Positions 27,720 through 35,028 of a DNA stretch of 64,000 nucleotides are shown here, piece by piece. The first letter of the stretch is position 1; each line of letters opens with the position of its first letter. Source of the DNA: Pseudomonadota bacterium (GTDB lineage Bacteria; Myxococcota_A; Polyangia; Haliangiales; Haliangiaceae). The notes beneath the pieces are model-generated. The model worked only from the letters and a program-made list of their open reading frames with translations. It was not told where the DNA came from and searched no databases. The DNA lies in NCBI GenBank assembly GCA_023386455.1, contig JAEWJO010000803.1, forward strand, positions 1-64,000. The letters are read 5' to 3'. Both the position numbers and the translations under genes were made by a program.

Positions 27720-29179
27720 CGTCGGTCCTCGTCCACCGGGTCGCGGCGTCCGAGATCGAGACGCTCGAGATCGGGGCATGGCGTGCGCAGCTGCTGGAAC
27801 GCGCGCGTGCGGGGCTGCGGCCGCTCACGATGTACGGTCGCCGCGACGGTGACCGCGTCCTGCTCACGGTCGTGCACCAGGACGGCGCGCGGTTGCTCGT
27901 CTCGCGCACCGTGGTCGAGCCCGCCCACGGTTATCACGAGCTGACCTCCGATCTGCCGGCGCTCCACTGCTTCGAGCGCGAGCTTCACGAGCAGCTCGGT
28001 GTTCGCGTCGCTGGACATCCCTGGCTCAAGCCGGTTCGCTTCGAAGGGCAGGACCAGGCCGCGATGGGCTCGTATCCGTTCTATCGCGTCGATAGCAAGG
28101 AGGTGCACGAGGTGGCCGTCGGCCCGATCCACGCGGGTGTGATCGAGCCGGGCTCGTTCCGGTTCATGTGCTTTGGCGAGCACGTGCTTCACCTCGAGGT
28201 CCATCTCGGCTACCAGCATCGCGGCGTCGAGGCGCGGCTGCTCGAACGCGACGCGCGCTCGCTGGCGCCGTGGGCCGAGACGATCGCGGGCGACACGACG
28301 ATCGGCCATACCTGGGCCTACGCGGCCGCGCTCGAGGCGCTGGTCGGCTACGAGGTCGCGCCGGAGCACGAGCTCGCGCGCGCGGTGATGCTGGAGCTCG
28401 AGCGCGTCGCGATGCACCTCGCGACACTCTCGGGGATGGCGGCGGACATCGGCTTTCTGCCGGGCGGCTCGACGTACGGGCGGCTGCGGACGACGGCGAT
28501 CAACAGTGCGATGCGCCTGTGCGGGAGCCGGTTCGGCCGCGGTGCCGTGCGTCCCGGCGGCAGCGGCGTGACGCTCGACGACGAGCTGCGCGAGCTGCTG
28601 CGCGCGAACGTCGACCTGATGCGACGCGACGGCGAGATCATCGACGACGCGTTCGTCAGCGCGCGCTCCGTGCGTCACCGGCTGGTCGGCACCGGCGTCG
28701 TCTCGACCGAGATGGCGACGCAGCTCGGGCTCGTCGGCGCGGCGGCGCGCAGTGCCGGGGTCGCCGTCGATACCCGCCTGCCGGCCCACGGTCTGTACGA
28801 GCATCACCCGATCAAGCTCTGCACGGAACGGACAGGGGACTGCTGGGCGCGCGCGCGGCTCCGGATCGCGGAGGTCGACGCGTCGCTCGACTGGCTCGAG
28901 CGCGTGCTGACCGAGCCGCACGTATGGCGAGCGGCGCGGGCGACGCTCCCCGCGCTGCCGCCATCGCACCTCGCGATCGCGGTCGTCGAGGGCTTCCGCG
29001 GCGAGGTCGTCCACTGTCTCGAGACCGGCACGGACGGCGCGCTCGTGCACTACAAGGCGCAGGACCCGTCGCTGCGGAACTGGATGGGGGTCGCGATGGC
29101 GGTGCGCGGCGACGACATCTCCGACTTTCCGATCTGCAACAAGAGCTTCGATCTCTCTTACTGCGGGAGCGACCTGTGA
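27716..29179 (+). CDS. hyfG-like: Hydrogenase-4-like large subunit (NuoCD-type) lacking the Ni-binding cysteines
   Basis: A 487-residue protein: NuoC-like N-terminal domain (about 1-125) fused to a NuoD/hydrogenase-large-subunit domain. The scaffold is recognisable: VGPIHAGVIEPGSFRFMCFGE, HLGYQHRGVEARL, AMLELERVAMHLATLSGMA. Where group 4 hydrogenases have RVCGIC, this protein reads ETIAGDTTIGH, with Ala and Thr replacing both cysteines. The C-terminal DPCxSC motif is replaced by SFDLSYCGSDL. It therefore cannot hold a standard NiFe site and resembles the hydrogenase-related (Ehr-type) complexes rather than a true hydrogenase. The electron donor or acceptor is unknown. Confidence 0.85.
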   Translation: MTSVLVHRVAASEIETLEIGAWRAQLLERARAGLRPLTMYGRRDGDRVLLTVVHQDGARLLVSRTVVEPAHGYHELTSDLPALHCFERELHEQLGVRVAGHPWLKPVRFEGQDQAAMGSYPFYRVDSKEVHEVAVGPIHAGVIEPGSFRFMCFGEHVLHLEVHLGYQHRGVEARLLERDARSLAPWAETIAGDTTIGHTWAYAAALEALVGYEVAPEHELARAVMLELERVAMHLATLSGMAADIGFLPGGSTYGRLRTTAINSAMRLCGSRFGRGAVRPGGSGVTLDDELRELLRANVDLMRRDGEIIDDAFVSARSVRHRLVGTGVVSTEMATQLGLVGAAARSAGVAVDTRLPAHGLYEHHPIKLCTERTGDCWARARLRIAEVDASLDWLERVLTEPHVWRAARATLPALPPSHLAIAVVEGFRGEVVHCLETGTDGALVHYKAQDPSLRNWMGVAMAVRGDDISDFPICNKSFDLSYCGSDL

Positions 29180-29928
29180 TGTTCAAGGCGCTGCGTGTCC
29201 GGCTGGCTCAGGGCAATCAGTTCATACCCGACGTCCGCACGGCGACGCCGATCGGCTTCCGCGGCCTGCCGAGGATCGCGTCGGGGGCGTGCGCGAGTGG
29301 TTGCGACGCGTGTGTCTCGGCGTGTCCGACGGGCGCGATCCGGCTCGATCCGCTGTCGATCGACCTCGGGCGCTGCACGTTCTGCAGCGATTGCGTCACG
29401 GCGTGTCCCGAGAACCTGATCGAGCTGACGCCCGAGCCGCGGATGGGGGCGACCACGCGCGAGGACCTCGTGGTCACCGCGGGCGCCATCGAGCGCGCGA
29501 CGATCCGCGCGAACGAGGGATTCGCGAGGCTGTTCAAGCGATCGCTCCGGCTGCGGCAGGTGTCGGCCGGCGGGTGCAATGGCTGCGAGCTCGAGCTCAA
29601 CGCCACCGCGAACGTCAACTTCGACCTTCAGCGCTTCGGCATCGAGTGGGTCGCGTCGCCGCGGCACGCGGATGCACTCGTGCTCTCCGGGGCGCTGACG
29701 CGCACGATGCGAGATGCCGTCCGCCTCGCGTGGGACGCGATGCCAGACCCGCGCTTCGTCGTCGCGGTCGGTGCCTGCGCGATCTCGGGCGGGCTCTACG
29801 ACGGCGCGCGCGGGGTCGAGCGAAGCTTTCTCGACGACGTCATTCCGGCGCTCTACGTGCCCGGCTGCCCGCCGCATCCCCTGACGTTCGTCAACGCGAT
29901 CCTCGATCTGCTCGGGGTGCCGGGATGA
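29179..29928 (+). CDS. Fused ferredoxin and NuoB-like subunit (HyfH-HyfI type)
   Basis: A 249-residue fusion. The N-terminal part (about 1-90) carries two [4Fe-4S] motifs, CASGCDACVSACPTG and CTFCSDCVTACPE. The C-terminal part is a NuoB/small-subunit domain with the N2-type cluster cysteines in GGCNGCELE, VGACAISGG and PGCPPHP. The proximal cluster therefore remains although the NiFe ligands of the partner are lost. The ATG overlaps the previous stop (TGATG). Confidence 0.85.
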   Translation: MFKALRVRLAQGNQFIPDVRTATPIGFRGLPRIASGACASGCDACVSACPTGAIRLDPLSIDLGRCTFCSDCVTACPENLIELTPEPRMGATTREDLVVTAGAIERATIRANEGFARLFKRSLRLRQVSAGGCNGCELELNATANVNFDLQRFGIEWVASPRHADALVLSGALTRTMRDAVRLAWDAMPDPRFVVAVGACAISGGLYDGARGVERSFLDDVIPALYVPGCPPHPLTFVNAILDLLGVPG

Positions 29929-29950
29929 CCTCGGAGAGAGAAGTCCGACC

Positions 29951-30565
29951 ATGAAGAGCAACACCGCACGGCGCTTCGCCGCCTCGAGCCTCGATCATCA
30001 GTTCGACCATCTCGCGCCGCGCGAGCTGAGGCACCTCTCCGCGGCGCACTGGACACCGGTACGTGCGGCCGTGCGAGCCGCGAGCCTGCTGTGCGCGGGC
30101 AAGAACACGCGCGTGCTCGACGTCGGCTCGGGCATCGGCAAGGTCTGCGCGATCGGTGCACTCTCGGGCGAAGGTCTGTGGGTCGGCGTCGAGCATCACC
30201 CGCGCCTCGTGGAGTCGGCGACCGCGCTCGCCCGGTCGCTCGGCGTGGCGCGCCGCACGCGCTTTCTGTCTGCCGATGCGTTCTCGATCGACTGGAGCGA
30301 GTTCGATGCGCTCTACTTCTACAATCCATTCGAGCTCCAGCTGTCGCGTGACCACGACGCGATCGCGTCGCCCACCGAGCAGATCGCACGTGTCCAGCAG
30401 CGGCTCGCGGCGCTGCCGAGCTGCACGCGCGTCGTCACGCTGCACGGCTTCGGAGGTGTCATGCCCGCGAGCTTCGACCTGCTCTATCACGAGGTGATGC
30501 CGGGCGTCGGTCTCGATCTCGCGCTGTGGATCCAGCGCCGAGGTGCGACGAGGTTCGCGTCGTGA
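29951..30565 (+). CDS. SAM-dependent methyltransferase-like protein
   Basis: A 204-residue protein with a Rossmann methyltransferase core: VLDVGSGIGKVCAIGAL (motif I), GVEHHPRLVESA (motif II region) and DALYFYNPFEL (motif IV). The target is unknown. It lies 22 bases after the NuoB-like gene and is probably the tail of the operon. Confidence 0.72.
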   Translation: MKSNTARRFAASSLDHQFDHLAPRELRHLSAAHWTPVRAAVRAASLLCAGKNTRVLDVGSGIGKVCAIGALSGEGLWVGVEHHPRLVESATALARSLGVARRTRFLSADAFSIDWSEFDALYFYNPFELQLSRDHDAIASPTEQIARVQQRLAALPSCTRVVTLHGFGGVMPASFDLLYHEVMPGVGLDLALWIQRRGATRFAS

Positions 30566-30921
30566 AGCCAAGCCGCGTGGCGCTCGTCGCGCATGCCGAC
30601 AAGTCGCGGATCCAGATCGCGAAGTACCTGCGCGATGGCGGCTACGACGTGTTCGAGTGCGAGGAGCTGGCGATCGCGAGCCAGTTCGTCGGTGTCGTGA
30701 TCGTCGATACCGACGCGAACGAGCACGCGCGAGCATCCGTGCAGGGCTGGCTCCGCGGCACGAGGTCGCCGCGGATCGTCATCGTCAGCTCGAAGCCGTC
30801 CGGGTGGAAGGCGCTGTCGATGGCGCACAGTGACGACGTCTACGTCCTTGCAGCACCCGCCTTCGGCTGGGAGATCGTCGACGCGCTCCGTGCGACGCCG
30901 CCGCCGCTCCCGTCCGCGTGA
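30562..30921 (+). CDS. Degenerate receiver-domain-like small protein
   Basis: A 119-residue protein with a CheY-like fold pattern (RVALVAHADKSRIQIAKYL; VVIVDTDANEHA; RIVIVSSKPSG) starting at GTG 30562 within a GTGA overlap. The acidic pair near the N-terminus is reduced to one Asp, so phosphorylation is doubtful. Its last 137 bases overlap the 3' end of the convergent AarF kinase gene. Confidence 0.55.
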   Translation: MKPSRVALVAHADKSRIQIAKYLRDGGYDVFECEELAIASQFVGVVIVDTDANEHARASVQGWLRGTRSPRIVIVSSKPSGWKALSMAHSDDVYVLAAPAFGWEIVDALRATPPPLPSA

Positions 30922-32239
30922 TCGGCGGCGGTATCGATCCGCGCGCGAGTCGAGGCGCGAGCCGAGACGACAGGTACGCGGCGATCTCCTGCATCGTGTT
31001 TGCGGTCGGGTCGAGCTGCTTCGCGACGCCCTCGATCGTCACCATCCCGAGGAGGACGAGCGAGAGCTCGGGCATCGGCCGCAGCCCGTGCCGGCGCGCC
31101 ATGTCGAACAGCTGGCCGACGATGGCGCTCGTCTCCAGCTCGCTGACCATGCGTCCCCGGATCGTGTCGATGAACCGCGTGGCGTCGACCTCGACGGCGC
31201 CCCAGTCGACACGGCCGTCGGCGTGATGCGCGCGGAGGTGGCGAACCAGATCGGCGCCGGCGCCCGCGACGAGACATCGTGCGAAGTCGACGATGATGTC
31301 GATCGTGTCGGGCCGCAGGTGCTTGACGAGGCCGACGTCGAGCAGGACGAGCACGCCGTCATGACGGACCAGGACGTTCCCCGGGTGAAGATCGGCGTGG
31401 ACCAGCCCGTGCTCGAAGCACATCGCGAAGAACGTCGCGCGCATGACGCGCGTGACCTGCGGCAGGTGCTCTCGCGACGCGCGCGCCAGCGGCTCTCCGC
31501 GGACGAACTCCATGACGAGCACGTCTCTCGTCGAGTGGGCGCGGTGAACCCGCGGAAACGCCAGGCCCGGCGTGCTCGCGAAGTCGCGCCGGAACCGCTC
31601 GTAGTTCGCCGCCTCGTGACGCAGATCGGTCTGCGCGATGATCCCGGCGACGAGGCTGCGCGCGTGGCCGCGAACGTCCGCCGTGCGCGCGCGTGCGGAG
31701 ATCCACTCGGCAAGCCGCGCGAGCGCGAGCAGGATCGCGGCGTCGCGCCGGACACGCACGCGCACTCGAGGGCGAACGACCTTGACCGCAACCTCGGTAC
31801 CGTCGCGCAGGAGACCGCGATGAACTTGCGCGATGCTGCCGGCCGCGACCGGCTCTCGATCGAGCTCGCGAAACACGTCGGCGATCGTCACGTCGAGCTC
31901 GCGCTCGATGATCCTGCGAACCCGGCGGTACGGAAACGAGTGCACGTGATCCTGCAGGCGGCGTAGCTCGTCGATGACCTCGGGGCTGAACACGTCGGGG
32001 CGCGAGCTGATGACCTGCCCGATCTTGATGAACCCGGCACCGAGTCGCTCGAACGCCCAGCGCAGGAGCACGCCGCGCTGTCTGCGCCGATGGCGAGCGC
32101 GCGCCTCGCGGTCCCGTAGCGTCCGTCGATAGACCCAGCCGCCCGCGTAGAGAGCGGCGCAGACGAGCGCGACCCCGGCGATCATCGCGCCGCGCGCGAG
32201 GGTCGCCACCAGCGCGCCGATGTTCCGAATGGCGCCCAT
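30785..32239 (-). CDS. ABC1/AarF/UbiB-family atypical kinase
   Basis: A 484-residue protein. After one N-terminal membrane segment (about 15-40) comes the UbiB/ABC1 core: LGAGFIKIGQVISSRPDVF, AAGSIAQVHRG (the Ala-rich loop), EVAVKVVRP, VMEFVRGEPL, VHADLHPGNVLV and LLDVGLVKHL. The family supports quinone biosynthesis or lipid handling. The C-terminal 45 residues are Arg-rich and lie over the convergent receiver-like gene, so the true end could be earlier through sequence error, but no evidence of a frameshift is seen. Confidence 0.82.
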   Translation of the reverse strand: MGAIRNIGALVATLARGAMIAGVALVCAALYAGGWVYRRTLRDREARARHRRRQRGVLLRWAFERLGAGFIKIGQVISSRPDVFSPEVIDELRRLQDHVHSFPYRRVRRIIERELDVTIADVFRELDREPVAAGSIAQVHRGLLRDGTEVAVKVVRPRVRVRVRRDAAILLALARLAEWISARARTADVRGHARSLVAGIIAQTDLRHEAANYERFRRDFASTPGLAFPRVHRAHSTRDVLVMEFVRGEPLARASREHLPQVTRVMRATFFAMCFEHGLVHADLHPGNVLVRHDGVLVLLDVGLVKHLRPDTIDIIVDFARCLVAGAGADLVRHLRAHHADGRVDWGAVEVDATRFIDTIRGRMVSELETSAIVGQLFDMARRHGLRPMPELSLVLLGMVTIEGVAKQLDPTANTMQEIAAYLSSRLAPRLARGSIPPPITRTGAAAASHGARRRSPSRRRVLQGRRRRHCAPSTAPSTRTASS

Positions 32240-32329
32240 ACACCCACCGTATTCCCTCCCTCGGAGTCGTTCCCGAGGCACGTTGTCGCGCGAACGCTTT
32301 ACGCGGGCGCGCCAGCCCTGCGCGATCCA

Positions 32330-32560
32330 TCACAGATGGATCTGGACGAGCGTGTCATCTCCGATATGCGTGATCTCGTCGGGCTCGGTCGAGAGCTTGC
32401 GCTTGCGATCGAGACGCGCTGCGCAACTGCGGTCGCAGCGCACCGCGCAAACCGGGGAGAACCGCGTGCATGCGACGACCAGCATGCCGAGTGGGTCGTC
32501 CTCGTACTGCACGCATTCGAGATGTGCCGTCTCGGGGCAGGTCACGAGCATCGTTGGCAT
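32330..32560 (-). CDS. Small cysteine-rich protein
   Basis: A 76-residue product with six cysteines, including VTCPETAHLECVQ and FSPVCAVRCDRSCAARLDRK. The start has a strong GGAGGTG site 4 bases upstream and a sigma54-type promoter 24 bases before that, so it is likely real. The CPET-x-HLE-C and CxxxCxxxC spacing suggests a metal-binding protein, but I do not recognise the family. Confidence 0.6.
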   Translation of the reverse strand: MPTMLVTCPETAHLECVQYEDDPLGMLVVACTRFSPVCAVRCDRSCAARLDRKRKLSTEPDEITHIGDDTLVQIHL

Positions 32561-32583
32561 GGACACCTCCCGGATGCGGTTCT

Positions 32584-32599
32584 TGCATCGGGGATGCCG
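32584..32599 (-). promoter_or_regulatory. Possible sigma54 promoter of the small Cys-rich gene
   Basis: Minus strand CGGCATCCCCGATGCA, GG-N10-GC with a change in the -12 T. The predicted start 32573 gives a 13-base leader including the GGAGGTG site. Confidence 0.4.
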
Positions 32600-32606
32600 A
32601 GAAACC

Positions 32607-33977
32607 ATGCAGCACCGTACGAAGATCGAGCCGTTCAAGATCAAGGTCGTCGAGCCCCTGCCGCTACGGACCATCGAGGACCGCGAGCGCATTCTCGGCG
32701 ACGTCGGTTACAACCTGTTCGGGCTCCACGCGGCCGACGTGACGTTCGACTTCCTGACCGACTCGGGGACGTCGGCGATGAGCGCAGCGCAGTGGGGCGC
32801 GATGATGGTCGCCGACGAGAGCTACGCGGGCTCGCGGAGCTTCTATCGGTTCGAGGAGGTCGTGCAGCGGATCACGGGCTATCGCCACGTGATCCCGACG
32901 CATCAAGGACGCGCGGCCGAGCACCTGCTGTTCTCGCTGCGGTGCAAGGCAGGCCAGGTCGTCCCATCGAACAACCACTTCGACACGACGCGGGCGAACC
33001 TCGAGCAGCTCGGGGTCGAGGCGGTCGACCTCGTGTGCGTGCAAGCGCGCGACCCGACACTCGAGTACCCGTTCAAGGGCAACATCGACGTGCCGCGACT
33101 CGAGTCCTGCCTGCGCGAGTACGCCGGCCGCATCCCGTTCGTGATGATGACGATCACGAACAACACGGGCGGCGGGCAGCCGGTCTCGCTCGAGAACCTT
33201 CGCGCCGTCTCGAACCTGTGCCGGAGCCACGGGATTCCGTTCCTGCTCGACGCCTGTCGGTTCGCCGAGAATGCGTGGTTCATCAAGGTCCGCGAGCCGG
33301 GGCAGGGCGACCGGAGCGCGCGCGAGATCGCACGAGAGGTGTTCGACCTGGCCGATGGTTGCCTCGTCAGCGCGAAGAAGGACGGCCTCGTCAACATCGG
33401 CGGGTTCATCGCGCTGCGCGCGGACACCTGGCTCACCGAGATCAGGAACGCCCTCATCCTGACGGAAGGCTTCCCGACCTACGGTGGTCTGGCGGCTCGC
33501 GATCTCGAGGCGCTCGCCGTCGGGCTCGACGAGGTCCTCGACGAGCGCTACCTCTCGTACCGCGAAGCGGCGACCCGCTACCTCGCGGACGGCCTGGCGA
33601 GCGGTGGCGTTCCGACCGTGCGCCCGCCCGGTGGCCACGCGGTGTACATCGACGCGCGGGCGCTGTTGCCGCAGATCGCCGCGCACGAGTTCCCGGCCCA
33701 GGCGCTCGCGATCGAGCTGTATCGGGCCGAGGGGATCCGCAGCTGCGAGATCGGATCGGTGATGTTCGGCAAGACGCCCGACGGCGCGTTCCGCCCGGCG
33801 GCGATGGAGCTCGTGCGCCTCGCGATCCCGCGCCGCGTCTACACGCAGGCGCACTTCGACTACGTCGTCGAGGGCATCGCGGACATCGCGCGGCGTCGCG
33901 GCGACCTGCGCGGCGTTCGCATCACGTCCGAGCCCCGGTTCCTGCGCCACTTCACGGCGCGGTTCGCGCCACTCTGA
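32607..33977 (+). CDS. Tryptophanase / tyrosine phenol-lyase family PLP enzyme
   Basis: A 456-residue beta-eliminating lyase. The fold-type I signature is clear: VVPTHQGRAAEHLLFS region (PTHQGR), NNHFDTTRANLE, TNNTGGGQPVS, and the PLP lysine motif SAKKDGLVNIGGF with K257. NIGGF after the Lys is closer to tyrosine phenol-lyases than to E. coli TnaA, but substrate cannot be decided. Products would be indole or phenol plus pyruvate and ammonia. The first in-frame ATG that fits the family N-terminus is at 32607. Neighbouring genes do not suggest a pathway. Confidence 0.85.
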   Translation: MQHRTKIEPFKIKVVEPLPLRTIEDRERILGDVGYNLFGLHAADVTFDFLTDSGTSAMSAAQWGAMMVADESYAGSRSFYRFEEVVQRITGYRHVIPTHQGRAAEHLLFSLRCKAGQVVPSNNHFDTTRANLEQLGVEAVDLVCVQARDPTLEYPFKGNIDVPRLESCLREYAGRIPFVMMTITNNTGGGQPVSLENLRAVSNLCRSHGIPFLLDACRFAENAWFIKVREPGQGDRSAREIAREVFDLADGCLVSAKKDGLVNIGGFIALRADTWLTEIRNALILTEGFPTYGGLAARDLEALAVGLDEVLDERYLSYREAATRYLADGLASGGVPTVRPPGGHAVYIDARALLPQIAAHEFPAQALAIELYRAEGIRSCEIGSVMFGKTPDGAFRPAAMELVRLAIPRRVYTQAHFDYVVEGIADIARRRGDLRGVRITSEPRFLRHFTARFAPL

Positions 33978-33978
33978 T

Positions 33979-34956
33979 TCAGTCGTCGAGCACGGCGTCG
34001 AGATCGCGGCGCGGCGCCACCCGCTCGATCGGCTCGGACGGGACGCCGATCCGCAGGATCATCTGCGGGTAGCCGATGCCGGGCACGAGGTTCGCGACGC
34101 GCGTTCGCAGGTCGGGGACCTCGAGCACCTGGTTCAAGAACGCGGCGGCAAGGCCGTACATCGTCGCGTGGAGGAGGACCGCCTGCAGCGCCTGGCCGCA
34201 CGCGAGCCACGCGGCCGGGGTGTCGGAGGTCGTGCCGAGGACGACGACGGCAGGCGCGGTGCGCACGAGCGACTCCTCCAGCGTCGCGAACAGGTCGCCG
34301 AGCATCGGCGAGCGCATCGTGCGCGACAGCGCGAACGCGCGGCGCGAGCCGTACTCCTTCTCCTCGAACGGGATGCCGTCGCGGCGGCGACTCCCTGCCG
34401 GCGCGAGCCAGCGCGTCAGGTCGTCGCGAAACCGCTTGCTCGCGAGCTGGCGCTGGTCCGCTTCCTCGACCAGTGTGGCGAGCGCAGCCTTCTGCGCCGG
34501 ATCGAGACGGACGAGCGCGGCGCCTTCGCGCTGGGCTGCCATCGCGAACATGCTGGTGATGTTCTCCGCGACCGGCCGCGTCAGGAAGGAGCGCCGGTTC
34601 GTGCGTCGCCAGCCGATCGCGCGCACGAGCTGGCGATCGTGCTCGGTGACGTCGCGCGGCCTGCCGAGCCGCACGCTCGCGAGGTGAAGCGGCAGGTCGT
34701 GGCCGGAGAGCCGGACCGTCGGTTCGTCGTCGTACCCCATCGCGCGGATCGCGATGCGAGCGTTCATCAGCGCGCAGCCGCAGCTCTCGACGAGCTGGCG
34801 ACAATCGCGATCGATGACGAGCATCTGCCGCCGGGCGTCGGCGTGCAGCTCGAGGTAGCGGCCTGCGATCTTGAAGCGCCACGGCTGCGTGTTGTGAGAG
34901 CTCGGTGCCATGACGGCTGCGGCGACGGCATTGCGAAGCACGAGCTCGGCGGTCAT
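33979..34956 (-). CDS. Acg-like nitroreductase-family protein
   Basis: A 325-residue protein with the nitroreductase (FMN) fold: AVMAPSSHNTQPWRF (the FMN-binding SxHNxQPW motif), RRTNRRSFLTRPV, then PGIGYPQMILRIG near the end. This two-module architecture resembles Acg and relatives, prominent in the mycobacterial DosR regulon; those are poor or inactive nitroreductases. The start at 34956 is chosen because the sigma54 promoter at 34969-34984 overlaps an upstream ATG at 34980, leaving a 2-base leader. It is convergent with the tryptophanase gene, separated by 1 base. Confidence 0.8.
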   Translation of the reverse strand: MTAELVLRNAVAAAVMAPSSHNTQPWRFKIAGRYLELHADARRQMLVIDRDCRQLVESCGCALMNARIAIRAMGYDDEPTVRLSGHDLPLHLASVRLGRPRDVTEHDRQLVRAIGWRRTNRRSFLTRPVAENITSMFAMAAQREGAALVRLDPAQKAALATLVEEADQRQLASKRFRDDLTRWLAPAGSRRRDGIPFEEKEYGSRRAFALSRTMRSPMLGDLFATLEESLVRTAPAVVVLGTTSDTPAAWLACGQALQAVLLHATMYGLAAAFLNQVLEVPDLRTRVANLVPGIGYPQMILRIGVPSEPIERVAPRRDLDAVLDD

Positions 34957-34968
34957 GTCGGGATCTCG

Positions 34969-34984
34969 AGCAACCTCCATGCCC
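34969..34984 (-). promoter_or_regulatory. Sigma54 -24/-12 promoter of the Acg-like gene
   Basis: Minus strand GGGCATGGAGGTTGCT, GG-N10-GC with perfect TTGCT. The predicted start 34958 is 2 bases before the ATG at 34956. Confidence 0.65.
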
Positions 34985-34997
34985 CGGCGTACGTAGC

Positions 34998-35013
34998 TGG
35001 CGCGATTTCTGCT
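34998..35013 (+). promoter_or_regulatory. Sigma54 -24/-12 promoter of the second norR
   Basis: TGGCGCGATTTCTGCT, GG-N10-GC with one change in the -12 box. The predicted start 35024 is 5 bases before the ATG. It is back to back with the promoter at 34969-34984, with only 13 bases between the two motifs. Confidence 0.55.
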
Positions 35014-35028
35014 GCTGACCGTGTCGCA

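Noticed and set aside
27716..29179. Calling the large subunit a group 4 NiFe hydrogenase
   Set aside because: Both Ni-ligand motifs are missing; overall similarity to HyfG is not enough.
29925..29954. Nine-codon open frame between the NuoB-like and methyltransferase genes
   Set aside because: Too short to support; more likely a spacer.
32571..32587. Sigma54-like motif upstream of the tryptophanase-family gene (CGGATGCGGTTCTTGCA)
   Set aside because: The spacing between GG and GC is 11, not 10, and no dyad is present; a sigma54 promoter needs exactly 10.
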